NCBI RefSeq assembly: GCF_036030735.1
Contig: NZ_CP107928.1
Span: 2,852,001 to 2,916,000, forward strand
From: Streptomyces sp. NBC_00425
GTDB lineage: Bacteria > Actinomycetota > Actinomycetes > Streptomycetales > Streptomycetaceae
Direction: 5' to 3'
Length of the DNA stretch: 64,000 nt
Below the pieces are notes generated by a model. The model had not been told where the DNA came from. It made no database searches and saw only the letters and a program-made list of their open reading frames with translations. Both the position numbers and the translations under genes were made by a program. Below are positions 25,583 through 34,099 of the stretch, piece by piece (position 1 is the first letter of the stretch; each line of letters begins with the position of its first letter).

Positions 25583-26857
25583 ATGCACGTCCTCGTGGTG
25601 CACAACCGCTACGCCTCGGCGCAGCCGAGCGGGGAGAACAAGGTCGTCGACCAGGAGGTGGCGCTGCTGCGCGGGGCCGGGCACCGGGTCGAGGTGTTCG
25701 AGCGGCGCAGCGACGACATCGCCGTCCGGTCGTTGCCGGGCAAGGTCGCGATACCGCTGCTGGTGCCGTGGAACCCCGCGGTGCGCAGGGAACTCGCCGG
25801 CAGGCTCCGCGCCGAACGGCCGGACGTGGTGCACGTCCACAACGTCTTCCCGCTCCTGTCGCCGGCGGTGCTGGCGGCCTGCGCCGACGCCGGCGTGCCC
25901 GCCGTCGCCACACTGCACAACTACACCCAGGTCTGCCCGCCCGGCACGCTGCAGCGGGACGGCCGGCCGTGCACCGAGTGCGTCGGGTCCACGCCGCTGC
26001 CCGCCGTCCGGCACGGCTGCTACCGGAACTCCCGGCTGGCGACGGTGCCGCTCGCGGTCAGCCTGTCGGTCAACCGGCGGCGGTGGTGGTCCGGCGTGGA
26101 GCGGTTCTTCTGCATCTCCGCGGCGCAGCGCGACGTCCTGGCGCACGCCGGCATGCCGGCCGAACGGCTGGCGGTGAAGCACAACTTCGTGCCCGATCCG
26201 GAAGACCGCCGCGTGGGCGCCGGCGAGCATCTGCTCTACCTCGGCCGGCTCGCGGAGGCCAAGGGCGTGCGACTGCTCATGGCCGCCTGGGACGAGATCG
26301 CCGCCGGCGGCGGTGTCGGCGTGCCGCTCGTGATCGCCGGCACGGGGCCGCTGGAGCGGGAGGTGGCCGCCTGGGCGGCGGGCCGCGACGACGTGCGGTA
26401 CGTCGGCCTGTACGACACGGCGGAGTGCCGCAAGGCCATCGCCCGGTCGGTGGCCGTGGTGGCTCCCTCCACCTGGCTGGAGGCGTTCGGCCTGGTGGTG
26501 GTGGAGGCGATGGCGGCCGGGGTCCCGGTCGTCGCCGCCGGACACGGCGCCTTCGTCGAACTCGTCGAGGAGGGGGTGACCGGGCTGCTGCACCGGCCGG
26601 GCGAGGCCGCCTCGCTCGCGTCGTGCCTGCGCCGGATCACGGACGGCACGGTCCGCAACCAGGAGATGGGCCGGGCGGCCCGGCGCCGGTACGAGCAGGG
26701 CTTCAGCCCGGCCGTCGGCCTGGAACGCCTGGTGGAGGGGTACCGCACCGCGATCGCGGGTCGGTCCGGCGGCGGGGACAGCCCGCCGCCGGTAGGGGAC
26801 AACAGCACTGACTCGCGGCGGGGACGCCCGCGCGAGCGGGATGGGGGCAGTAGATGA
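25583..26857 (+). CDS. Family 4 glycosyltransferase
   Basis: A 424-residue GT-B enzyme. It opens MHVLVVHNRYASAQPSGENK, then DVVHVHNVFPLLSP and a Cys-containing loop (QVCPPGTLQRDGRPCTECVG) seen in a subgroup of GT4 proteins that begin HNxY. The C-terminal donor domain has LLYLGRLAEAKGVRLL, IAGTGPLE and PSTWLEAFGLVVVEAMAAG, holding the conserved E-x7-E motif. The Cys-rich loop may bind zinc. It has a near-perfect GGAGGTGA binding site and overlaps the methyltransferase gene by ATGA. Confidence 0.9.
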   Translation: MHVLVVHNRYASAQPSGENKVVDQEVALLRGAGHRVEVFERRSDDIAVRSLPGKVAIPLLVPWNPAVRRELAGRLRAERPDVVHVHNVFPLLSPAVLAACADAGVPAVATLHNYTQVCPPGTLQRDGRPCTECVGSTPLPAVRHGCYRNSRLATVPLAVSLSVNRRRWWSGVERFFCISAAQRDVLAHAGMPAERLAVKHNFVPDPEDRRVGAGEHLLYLGRLAEAKGVRLLMAAWDEIAAGGGVGVPLVIAGTGPLEREVAAWAAGRDDVRYVGLYDTAECRKAIARSVAVVAPSTWLEAFGLVVVEAMAAGVPVVAAGHGAFVELVEEGVTGLLHRPGEAASLASCLRRITDGTVRNQEMGRAARRRYEQGFSPAVGLERLVEGYRTAIAGRSGGGDSPPPVGDNSTDSRRGRPRERDGGSR

Positions 26858-28089
26858 CACGATGCCGACTCTGCGGCTCGGCGGCGCTGGCGAGCGTCGT
26901 CGATCTGGGGGCGACCCCGCCGTGCGAGAGTTTTCTCGCCGCGGACCGACTGGACGATCCGGAACCGGCGTACCCGCTGCATCTGCGGGTCTGCACCGAC
27001 TGCTGGCTCGCGCAGATCCCGCCGCTGATCACGCCGGAGGAGACGTTCAAGGAGTACGCGTACTTCTCCTCGTTCTCGACCTCGTGGGTGGAGCACGCCC
27101 GCACGTTCGTCGCCGACGCCGTGGAGCGGGTGGGCCTCGGCCCCGACGCCTTCGTGGTCGAGGTCGCGAGCAACGACGGGTACCTGCTGAGGCACGTGGT
27201 GGACCGGGGGATCCGCTGCCTCGGCGTCGAGCCCTCGGTGAACGTCGGCGCCGCGGCGCGGGACGCGGGCGTGCCCACGCTCACCGCGTTCCTGGACCCG
27301 GCCACCGGCGCGCAGGTGCGCGCCGAACACGGCCCGGCGGACCTGGTCGTCGCCAACAACGTGTACGCGCACATCCCCGACGTGGTCGGGTTCACCCAGG
27401 GGCTGCGCGCCCTGGTCGCCGACGACGGCTGGGTCTCGATCGAGGTGCAGCACCTGCTGACCCTGATCGAGGAGAACCAGTACGACACGATCTACCACGA
27501 GCACTTCCAGTACTACACGGTCGCGTCCGCGGCCCGGGCGCTGGCCAGCGGCGGACTGACGCTCGTGGACGTCGAGCTGCTGCCCACGCACGGCGGCTCG
27601 ATCCGGTTGTGGGCGCGGCCGTCCGAGGTGGCCGGCGAGCCCACCCGGCGGGTGGCCGAGGCGCTGGACCGGGAGAAGGCAGCAGGGCTGCAGGAGCTGT
27701 CCGGGTACACCGACTTCTCCGCCCGGGTGGCCAAGGTGCGCCGGGACCTCCTCAAGTTCCTCATCGAGGCGGCCGAGCGCGGTGAGACGGTCGTCGGCTA
27801 CGGCGCCCCGGGCAAGGGCAACACCCTGCTCAACCACTGCGGCATCCGGCCGGACCTGCTCCCCTACACGGTCGACCGCAACCCCTACAAACACGGCAGG
27901 TTCACCCCGGGCACCCGCATCCCGATCCTGGCGCCCGAGCAGATCGCCGCCGACCGGCCGGACTACGTCCTCGTCCTGCCGTGGAACCTGCGGGCCGAGC
28001 TGGTCGAGCAGCTGTCGTTCGTGCACGCCTGGGGCGGCCGACTCGTCTTTCCCATACCGGAACTGAGCATCGTCGAGGTCACGTCATGA
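26854..28089 (+). CDS. NDP-sugar C-methyltransferase (TylC3/TcaB9-like)
   Basis: A 411-residue three-domain protein: an N-terminal zinc-binding domain (Cys4/Cys7 in CRLCG and the later pair CTDC), a central SAM-binding domain (VVEVASNDGYLL, LVVANNVYAHIPD), and a C-terminal Rossmann-like domain (VVGYGAPGKGNTLLNHCG). Tyr214, His215 and His217 in YHEHFQYY match the active-site region of sugar C-3 methyltransferases. Known relatives methylate C3 of dTDP-4-keto-deoxy sugars to make branched sugars. Here the nucleotide carrier is unknown; the next gene suggests a CDP- or similar sugar. ATGA overlaps join it to both neighbours. Confidence 0.88.
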   Translation: MTRCRLCGSAALASVVDLGATPPCESFLAADRLDDPEPAYPLHLRVCTDCWLAQIPPLITPEETFKEYAYFSSFSTSWVEHARTFVADAVERVGLGPDAFVVEVASNDGYLLRHVVDRGIRCLGVEPSVNVGAAARDAGVPTLTAFLDPATGAQVRAEHGPADLVVANNVYAHIPDVVGFTQGLRALVADDGWVSIEVQHLLTLIEENQYDTIYHEHFQYYTVASAARALASGGLTLVDVELLPTHGGSIRLWARPSEVAGEPTRRVAEALDREKAAGLQELSGYTDFSARVAKVRRDLLKFLIEAAERGETVVGYGAPGKGNTLLNHCGIRPDLLPYTVDRNPYKHGRFTPGTRIPILAPEQIAADRPDYVLVLPWNLRAELVEQLSFVHAWGGRLVFPIPELSIVEVTS

Positions 28090-28895
28090 AGGTCGTACTG
28101 TTCTGCGGCGGCTACGGGATGCGGATGCGCAGCGGCGCCGCGGACGACGTGCCCAAGCCGATGGCGATGGTCGGTCCGCGGCCGCTGATCTGGCACGTCA
28201 TGCGCTACTACGCGCACTTCGGGCACACCGAGTTCATCCTGTGCCTCGGGTACGGGGCCCACCACATCAAGGACTTCTTCCTCAACTACGAGGAGACGAC
28301 GTCCAACGACTTCGTGCTGCGCAAGGGCCGAACCGAGCTGCTGTCCACCGACATCGCCTCCTGGACGATCACGTTCGTGCAGACCGGCATCGAGTCGCCG
28401 ATCGGGGAGCGGCTGCGCCGGGTGCGGCACCACCTGGACGGCGACGAGATGTTCCTCGCCAACTACGCCGACGTGCTGACCGACGCCCCGCTGCCGGAGA
28501 TGATCGACAACTTCGCCCGGCGCGACGCCGGTGCGTCGATGATGGTGGTGCCGCCGCAGTCCTCGTTCCACTGCGTGGACCTGGGCGAGGACGGCCTGGT
28601 GGGAGGCATCACCGCGGTGAGCGACATGCCGCTGTGGGAGAACGGCGGCTACTTCGTGCTCCGCCAGGAGGTCTTCGACCACATCCCGGAGGGCGGTGAC
28701 CTGGTGGCCGACGGATGCGCCCAACTGGCCAAGCGCGGGCGGCTGGTGGCGCACCAGCACCGCGGCTTCTGGAAGCCGACCGACACGGTGAAGGAGCGGG
28801 CCGCGCTCGACGTCGCCTACACCCGGGGCGAGCGCCCGTGGGCCGTGTGGGAACGGGACGGCGCCGGGGCGAGCGCCGGGACGGGAGCCGTATGA
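28086..28895 (+). CDS. Sugar-1-phosphate nucleotidyltransferase (glucose-1-phosphate cytidylyltransferase-like)
   Basis: A 269-residue nucleotidyltransferase. The glycine-rich loop CGGYGMRMR and KPMAMVGPRPLIWHVM match the pyrophosphorylase superfamily. FILCLGYGAHHIKDFFLNYE, TFVQTGIESPIGERLRRV and HRGFWKPTDTVKERAAL follow the order of RfbF, which makes CDP-glucose from CTP and glucose-1-phosphate. The gene lies between a C-methyltransferase and a PIG-L deacetylase, so it probably activates the sugar that this module modifies. No CDP-glucose 4,6-dehydratase gene is recognisable in the operon, so the true substrate may differ. Confidence 0.82.
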   Translation: MKVVLFCGGYGMRMRSGAADDVPKPMAMVGPRPLIWHVMRYYAHFGHTEFILCLGYGAHHIKDFFLNYEETTSNDFVLRKGRTELLSTDIASWTITFVQTGIESPIGERLRRVRHHLDGDEMFLANYADVLTDAPLPEMIDNFARRDAGASMMVVPPQSSFHCVDLGEDGLVGGITAVSDMPLWENGGYFVLRQEVFDHIPEGGDLVADGCAQLAKRGRLVAHQHRGFWKPTDTVKERAALDVAYTRGERPWAVWERDGAGASAGTGAV

Positions 28896-29539
28896 TCCGG
28901 CTCGGCGCGGGGCGCCTGGACGAAATCGTCGCGGTGGGCGCGCACTGCGACGACATCGCCATCGGCGCCGGCGGCACCCTGCTGACGCTGTGCCTCGCGC
29001 GGCCGGGCATCCGCGTCGACGCACTGGTGCTCTCCGGCGGCGGCGGCGAGCGGGAGCAGGAGGAGCGGGCCGCGCTGGCCGCCTTCTGCCCCGGCGCCGA
29101 CCTGCGGCTGACCGTGCTCAAGCTGCCGGACGGCCGGCTGCCGTCGTACTGGGGCGAGGCGAAGGACGCGGTCGAGGAGCTGCGTGGGCAGACGGAACCG
29201 GATCTCGTCCTCGCCCCGCGCACCGACGACGCGCACCAGGATCACCGCGGCCTGGCGAAACTGATGCGCACCGCGTTCCGCGACCACCTCGTGCTCGGCT
29301 ACGAGATCGTCAAGTGGGACGGCGACCTCGGCCGTCCGTCCGGGTACCAGCCGCTGTCCGCGGAGATCGCCGAACAGAAGGTGCGGCTGCTGCAGGAGCA
29401 CTATCCCTCGCAACGGCACCGCCCCTGGTACGACCGCGAGGCCTTCCTCGGGCTGGCCCGGATCCGCGGCATCGAATGCCACGCGCGCTACGCAGAGGCG
29501 TTCGCCGTCACCAAACTCACTCTCGACCTGGGGGAATGA
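28892..29539 (+). CDS. PIG-L family deacetylase
   Basis: A 215-residue zinc-dependent de-N-acetylase-like protein. The first metal motif is AHCDDI (His18, Asp20, Asp21), a variant of the usual AHPDDE; the second is DDAHQDHRGL. Family members remove acetyl groups from GlcNAc-type conjugates (MshB, GlcNAc-PI deacetylase, and enzymes of antibiotic pathways). The motif variant keeps the metal-binding residues, so activity is plausible. Its place among sugar-modifying genes suggests it exposes an amine on an amino sugar. ATGA overlap with the preceding gene. Confidence 0.85.
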   Translation: MIRLGAGRLDEIVAVGAHCDDIAIGAGGTLLTLCLARPGIRVDALVLSGGGGEREQEERAALAAFCPGADLRLTVLKLPDGRLPSYWGEAKDAVEELRGQTEPDLVLAPRTDDAHQDHRGLAKLMRTAFRDHLVLGYEIVKWDGDLGRPSGYQPLSAEIAEQKVRLLQEHYPSQRHRPWYDREAFLGLARIRGIECHARYAEAFAVTKLTLDLGE

Positions 29540-29542
29540 ACC

Positions 29543-30568
29543 ATGCGCGTACTGCTGACCGGACACCAGGGCTATCTGGGAACCGTGATGGCCCCCGTGC
29601 TCGCGGCCGCCGGGCACGAGGTCGTCGGTCTCGACGCCGGCCTGTTCGCCGACTGCGTGCTCGGCCCGGCTCCCGCGGACCCGCCGGGGCGCCGGGTGGA
29701 CCTGCGCGACGTCACGGCCGAGCACGTGGCCGGCGTGGACGCCGTGATCCACCTGGCCGCCCTGTCCAACGACCCGCTGGGGGCGCTGGCGCCGGACCTC
29801 ACCTACGACATCAACCACCACGCGTCCGTGCGGCTGGCCCGGCTGGCCCGCGAGGCCGGGGTGCGGCGCTTCCTGTACGCGTCGACCTGCTCGGTGTACG
29901 GCGCCGCCGGCGGTGACGACCTGGTCGCCGAGGACGCCCCGCTGCGCCCGGTCACGCCGTACGCGGAGTCCAAGGTGCGGGTGGAGGACGACCTGCACGC
30001 GCTCGCCGACGGCGACTTCAGCCCGGTGTACATGCGCAACGCCACCGCCTTCGGGTTCTCGCCCCGGCTGCGCGCCGACATCGTGCTGAACAACCTGGTG
30101 GGGCACGCCCTGCTGTCGGGCGAGGTGCTCGTGCTCTCCGACGGCACGCCCTGGCGCCCGCTGGTGCACGCCGCCGACATCGCCCGGGCCTTCACGGCCG
30201 CGCTGGTCGCGCCGCGCGAGGCGGTGCACGACCGGGCGTTCAACATCGGCAGCGAGACCAACAACGTCACGGTCGCCGAGATCGCCGACCAGGTCGCCGA
30301 GGCGGTGGCCGGCTCCAAGGTGGTGATCACCGGGGAGAACGGCGCCGATCCGCGCTCCTACCGGGTGGACTTCTCCCGGTTCCGCGCCGCGGTGCCCGGC
30401 TTCGACTGCGAGTGGACGGTGAAGCGGGGCGCCCTCGAACTCGCCGACGCATACCGCGAGCACGGGCTGACCCGGGAGGCCTTCGAGCAGCGCTTCACCC
30501 GGCTCGCCGTGCTGCGCGCCGCGTCCGACGCCGGCGCCGTCGACGACACCCTGCGGTGGCGCCGGTGA
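29543..30568 (+). CDS. NAD-dependent sugar epimerase/dehydratase (extended SDR)
   Basis: A 341-residue extended short-chain dehydrogenase. The cofactor motif is GHQGYLG (7-13), followed by VIHLAALSNDP, the catalytic region ASTCSVYGAAG, the Tyr-x3-Lys pair in PYAESKVRVED, and RNATAFGFSPRLR. Members act on nucleotide sugars as 4-epimerases, 4,6-dehydratases or 4-reductases. The Ser-Asn-Asp-Pro after HLAAL is frequent in enzymes from such clusters. It starts three bases after the PIG-L gene and overlaps the DUF4910 gene by GTGA. Confidence 0.87.
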   Translation: MRVLLTGHQGYLGTVMAPVLAAAGHEVVGLDAGLFADCVLGPAPADPPGRRVDLRDVTAEHVAGVDAVIHLAALSNDPLGALAPDLTYDINHHASVRLARLAREAGVRRFLYASTCSVYGAAGGDDLVAEDAPLRPVTPYAESKVRVEDDLHALADGDFSPVYMRNATAFGFSPRLRADIVLNNLVGHALLSGEVLVLSDGTPWRPLVHAADIARAFTAALVAPREAVHDRAFNIGSETNNVTVAEIADQVAEAVAGSKVVITGENGADPRSYRVDFSRFRAAVPGFDCEWTVKRGALELADAYREHGLTREAFEQRFTRLAVLRAASDAGAVDDTLRWRR

Positions 30569-31839
30569 CCGTGGTCGGCGAGGAGATGCACGCGCTGGTG
30601 GAGCGGCTGTACCCGCTGTGCCGGAGCATCACCGGCGACGGTGTGCGCGCCACCCTGGACATCGTCGGCGAGTACGTCCCGTTGCAGGTGCACGAGGTGC
30701 CGACGGGGACCCAGGTGCTCGACTGGACGGTGCCGCAGGAGTGGAACATCCGGGAGGCGTACATCGCCGACGCCGCCGGGAAGCGGGTCGTCGACTTCGC
30801 CGCGTCCAGCCTGCACGTGCTCGGCTACAGCGTGCCGGTGTCGGCGACCATGCCGCTGGCCGAGCTGCGCGAACACCTGCACACCCTGCCGGACCACCCG
30901 TCCTGGGTGCCCTACCGCACCAGCTACTACAAGCCGGAGTGGGGGTTCTGCCTGGCCCAGGAGACCCTGGACGCGATGCCGGACGGCGAGTACGAGGTCC
31001 GCGTCGACTCCACGCTCGCCGACGGCCACCTCACCTACGCCGAGCACGTGGTCCCCGGGCAGGTCGCCGACGAGGTGATCGTCTCCTGCCACGTCTGCCA
31101 CCCGTCGCTGGCCAACGACAACCTGGCCGGCATCGCGGTGGCGACGTACCTGGCCCGGTCGCTCGCCGAGCGGACGCCGTACTACACCTACCGGTTCGTC
31201 TTCGCGCCCGGCACCATCGGGGCGATCACCTGGCTGGCCCGCAACGCGGATCGGGTGGAGCGGGTCAAGCACGGGCTGGTGCTGGCCTGCGCCGGCGACC
31301 GGGGGCATCTGACGTACAAGCAGAGCAGGCGCGGCGACGCGGAGATCGACCGGGTGCTGCGCCATGTCCTGACGGCCTCCGGACGCCCGCACGACATCAA
31401 GGAGTTCACTCCCTACGGCTACGACGAGCGGCAGTTCTGCTCGCCGGGGTTCGACCTCGGCGTGGGCTCGCTCAGCCGGACCCCGTACGCGGGCTACCCC
31501 GAGTACCACACCTCGGCGGACAACCCCGGCTTCGTCTCCCCGGAGGCGATGCAGGACACGCTCGACGTCTGCCGCGAGGCGTTCGCGGTCCTCGACCGCA
31601 ACCGGCGGTACGTCAACCTCAGCCCCTACGGCGAGCCGCAGCTGGGCCGGCGTGGGCTGTACGACTCGCTGGGCGGCCGCAGCGACGCGAAAGAGGCCCA
31701 GATGGCCATGCTCTGGGTGCTCAGCCTGTCCGACGGCGAGCACAGTCTGCTGGACGTCGCCGAGCGGTCCGGGCTGCCGTTCGACACCGTCGCCGCGGCG
31801 GCCGGCGCCCTGCACGACGCCGAGCTGATCAAGGCATGA
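30565..31839 (+). CDS. DUF4910 aminopeptidase-like protein with winged-helix tail
   Basis: This 424-residue protein has the DUF4910/DUF2172 layout: an M28-like zinc peptidase fold with an inserted domain and a C-terminal winged helix (from about residue 360, EAQMAMLWVLSLSDGEHSLLD). The putative metal site is CHVCHPSLANDNLAG (His and Asp ligands); GTIGAITWLARN and FCSPGFDLGVGSL are also family-typical. These proteins are recurrent in polysaccharide and antibiotic clusters, yet no reaction is firmly assigned; a hydrolase acting on an N-acyl or aminoacyl sugar is one possibility. The GTG start lies in a GTGA overlap. Confidence 0.82.
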   Translation: MTVVGEEMHALVERLYPLCRSITGDGVRATLDIVGEYVPLQVHEVPTGTQVLDWTVPQEWNIREAYIADAAGKRVVDFAASSLHVLGYSVPVSATMPLAELREHLHTLPDHPSWVPYRTSYYKPEWGFCLAQETLDAMPDGEYEVRVDSTLADGHLTYAEHVVPGQVADEVIVSCHVCHPSLANDNLAGIAVATYLARSLAERTPYYTYRFVFAPGTIGAITWLARNADRVERVKHGLVLACAGDRGHLTYKQSRRGDAEIDRVLRHVLTASGRPHDIKEFTPYGYDERQFCSPGFDLGVGSLSRTPYAGYPEYHTSADNPGFVSPEAMQDTLDVCREAFAVLDRNRRYVNLSPYGEPQLGRRGLYDSLGGRSDAKEAQMAMLWVLSLSDGEHSLLDVAERSGLPFDTVAAAAGALHDAELIKA

Positions 31840-33146
31840 CGCCGATGACCACCGACGGGGAGCACGCGACGGCGCCGGCCGGACCCGCCCGGCGGACCGC
31901 CAAGCGGGCCATGGTCGGCCGGCTGTCCTGGGGACTGGCCGACCAGGCGGCCTCCAGCATCAGCAACTTCGCGGTGGGCATCTATGTGGCGCGCTCGCTG
32001 GGAGTGACCGCGTTCGGCGTGTTCAGCCTCGCCTGGGTGACGTACGGCGTGGTGCTCAACGTCTCCCGCGGGCTGGCCACCGACCCGCTGGTGGTGCGCT
32101 TCAGCGGCGTGTCCGACGCGTCCTGGCGCGGGGCGGTGAGCCGGGCGTCGGGTACCGCGCTCGGTGTCGGCGTCGCCCTCGGCGTGCCGTGTCTGCTGGC
32201 CGGCCTGGCCCTCGGCGGCCGGGTGGGAGCCGCGTTCGCCTGCCTCGCGGTCGTGCTGCCGGGGCTGCTGCTCCAGGACGCCTGGCGGTTCTCGTTCTTC
32301 GCCGCCGGCGCCGGGCGCAAGGCGTTCGTCAACGACCTGGTGTGGGGCGTCGCGCTGATTCCCGCCATGGTCGTGGCGGCCCATGTGGGCAGCGTGGCCG
32401 CGTTCGTGCTCGCCTGGGGCGCGTCCGCCGCGGTGGCCGCCGGGTACGGCTGCCTCCAGTCCGGCATCCGGCCTCGGCCGGCCGGAGCCCGCGGTTGGCT
32501 GCGAGAGCAGCGCGACCTCGGCTACCGGTACCTGGTCGAGAACGTCAGCCTCAGCGGTGCGAGCCAGCTTCGGGCGTACGGGCTCGGCGCGCTCGCCGGG
32601 GTCGCCGCGGTGGGTGCGGTGCGGGGCGCCGAGCTCCTGATGGGCCCGTTCCTCGCCGTCCTGATGGGGCTGTCCCTGGTCACCGTCCCGGAGGCGGCAC
32701 GGGTGCTGCGGCAGGCCCCGCACCGCCTCGGCGCCTTCTGTCTCCTGCTCGGCGGCGGGCAGGCCGCCGGCGCGCTGCTCTGGGGCGGGGCCCTGCTGCT
32801 GGTCCCCGGCCGGCTCGGCGAGCTCGCGCTCGGCGGGGTCTGGCACTCCGCCGCGCAGCTCATCGTGCCGATCACCCTCGGCGTCGCGGGGGCGGGCCTC
32901 GGCACGGGCGCGGCGGCCGGGCTGCGCGCGCTCGGCGCGGCCCGGCGCAGTCTGCGCTGCCAGTTGTTCGCCTCCGCCTGCTATGTCGGCGGCGGGCTCG
33001 GCGGGGCGGTCCTGGGCGGCACGGTCGGCTCGGCCTGGGGCGCCGCCGCCGCGACCGTCAGCGCCTCGGCCGTGTGGTGGCTGCACCTGCGGGCGGCCCT
33101 GCGCGAGGGGCACCACGACTCCGTTCCCGAAGTGAGGACCTCATGA
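31836..33146 (+). CDS. Wzx-like polysaccharide flippase (MOP superfamily)
   Basis: A 436-residue membrane protein with about twelve helices. The first helix region, LSWGLADQAASSISNFAVGI, followed by YVARSLGVTAFGVFSLAW, is typical of O-antigen/teichuronic-acid flippases. It would move undecaprenyl-linked repeat units across the membrane, feeding the Wzy-like polymerase encoded eight kilobases upstream. It starts in an ATGA overlap with the DUF4910 gene and ends in one with the next glycosyltransferase. Sequence identity to characterised flippases is probably low, as is usual, so the call rests on topology, the N-terminal motif and context. Confidence 0.8.
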   Translation: MTPMTTDGEHATAPAGPARRTAKRAMVGRLSWGLADQAASSISNFAVGIYVARSLGVTAFGVFSLAWVTYGVVLNVSRGLATDPLVVRFSGVSDASWRGAVSRASGTALGVGVALGVPCLLAGLALGGRVGAAFACLAVVLPGLLLQDAWRFSFFAAGAGRKAFVNDLVWGVALIPAMVVAAHVGSVAAFVLAWGASAAVAAGYGCLQSGIRPRPAGARGWLREQRDLGYRYLVENVSLSGASQLRAYGLGALAGVAAVGAVRGAELLMGPFLAVLMGLSLVTVPEAARVLRQAPHRLGAFCLLLGGGQAAGALLWGGALLLVPGRLGELALGGVWHSAAQLIVPITLGVAGAGLGTGAAAGLRALGAARRSLRCQLFASACYVGGGLGGAVLGGTVGSAWGAAAATVSASAVWWLHLRAALREGHHDSVPEVRTS

Positions 33147-34099
33147 CCGACCGACCCAGGCTGAGCATCGGCCTGCCCGTGTACAACGGCGAGGAGTACC
33201 TGGCCGAGTCGTTCGACGCCCTGCTCGGACAGACTTACGAGGACTTCGAGCTGATCGTCTCCGACAACGCCTCGACCGACGGGACCGAGGACGTCTGCCG
33301 CCGGTACGCCGCGAAGGACTCGCGCATCCGGTACCTGCGGCTGCCCCGCAACATCGGCGCCACGCCGAACCACAACCACGTCCTCGCCGAGTCCCGGGGC
33401 GAACTGTTCAAGTGGGCCTCGCACGACGACCTGTACGGCCGGGACCTGCTGCGGCGCTGCGTCGAGGCGCTGGACGAGCGGCCAAAGATGATCCTCGCGC
33501 ACACCGGCCAGGCGATCATCGACGGCGACGGCCGGGTGAAAGTGCCCTACGAGTACACCCTCGCCACGGACTCGCCGCACGCGCCGGACCGCTTCCGCAG
33601 CCTGCTGTTCGAGCCCGGCGGCGACGACTTCTACGGGGTGATGCGGACCGACGTGCTGCGCCGGGTGAAGCCGATGGACAGCTACCACCACGCGGACCGC
33701 ACGTACGTCGCCGAGATCACCCTGCACGGGCCCTTCCACCAGGTGCCCGAACTGCTGTACTTCCGCCGCGACCACCCTCACCGCGCCGAGCGGGCGAACC
33801 CGAGCAAGCGCTCGCGGTGCGTCAATCTGGACCCACGCCGGGCGGGTCCGCTGCACCCGACGCCCCGGCTGCTCGCCGAGTACGTGTGGGGTTTCGCCTC
33901 GGCGATCCGGCGGGCGCCGCTGTCCCCGGCCGACCGGCGCGCGTGTTTCGGCCACCTGGCCGCGTGGATGACCAGCCGGGTCCGGCCGGGCGCCGGCGAG
34001 CGGGTCGAGGACCGGGCCCCGGTCGATCCGGCCCGGCTCACCGTCTCCGTCGACGCCCTGGTCGCCGGCCGTGAGGGCCGTACCGGGGGGCAGGCATGA
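33143..34099 (+). CDS. Family 2 glycosyltransferase
   Basis: A 318-residue inverting GT-A enzyme. It has the standard start LSIGLPVYNGEEYLAESFDA, LIVSDNASTDGTEDVC, NIGATPNHN and a metal-binding SHDDLYG in place of the common DxD. It ends in a basic region and has no membrane helix, so it should act at the cytoplasmic face on the lipid-linked repeat unit. ATGA overlaps tie it to the flippase and the pyruvyl transferase genes. Confidence 0.9.
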   Translation: MTDRPRLSIGLPVYNGEEYLAESFDALLGQTYEDFELIVSDNASTDGTEDVCRRYAAKDSRIRYLRLPRNIGATPNHNHVLAESRGELFKWASHDDLYGRDLLRRCVEALDERPKMILAHTGQAIIDGDGRVKVPYEYTLATDSPHAPDRFRSLLFEPGGDDFYGVMRTDVLRRVKPMDSYHHADRTYVAEITLHGPFHQVPELLYFRRDHPHRAERANPSKRSRCVNLDPRRAGPLHPTPRLLAEYVWGFASAIRRAPLSPADRRACFGHLAAWMTSRVRPGAGERVEDRAPVDPARLTVSVDALVAGREGRTGGQA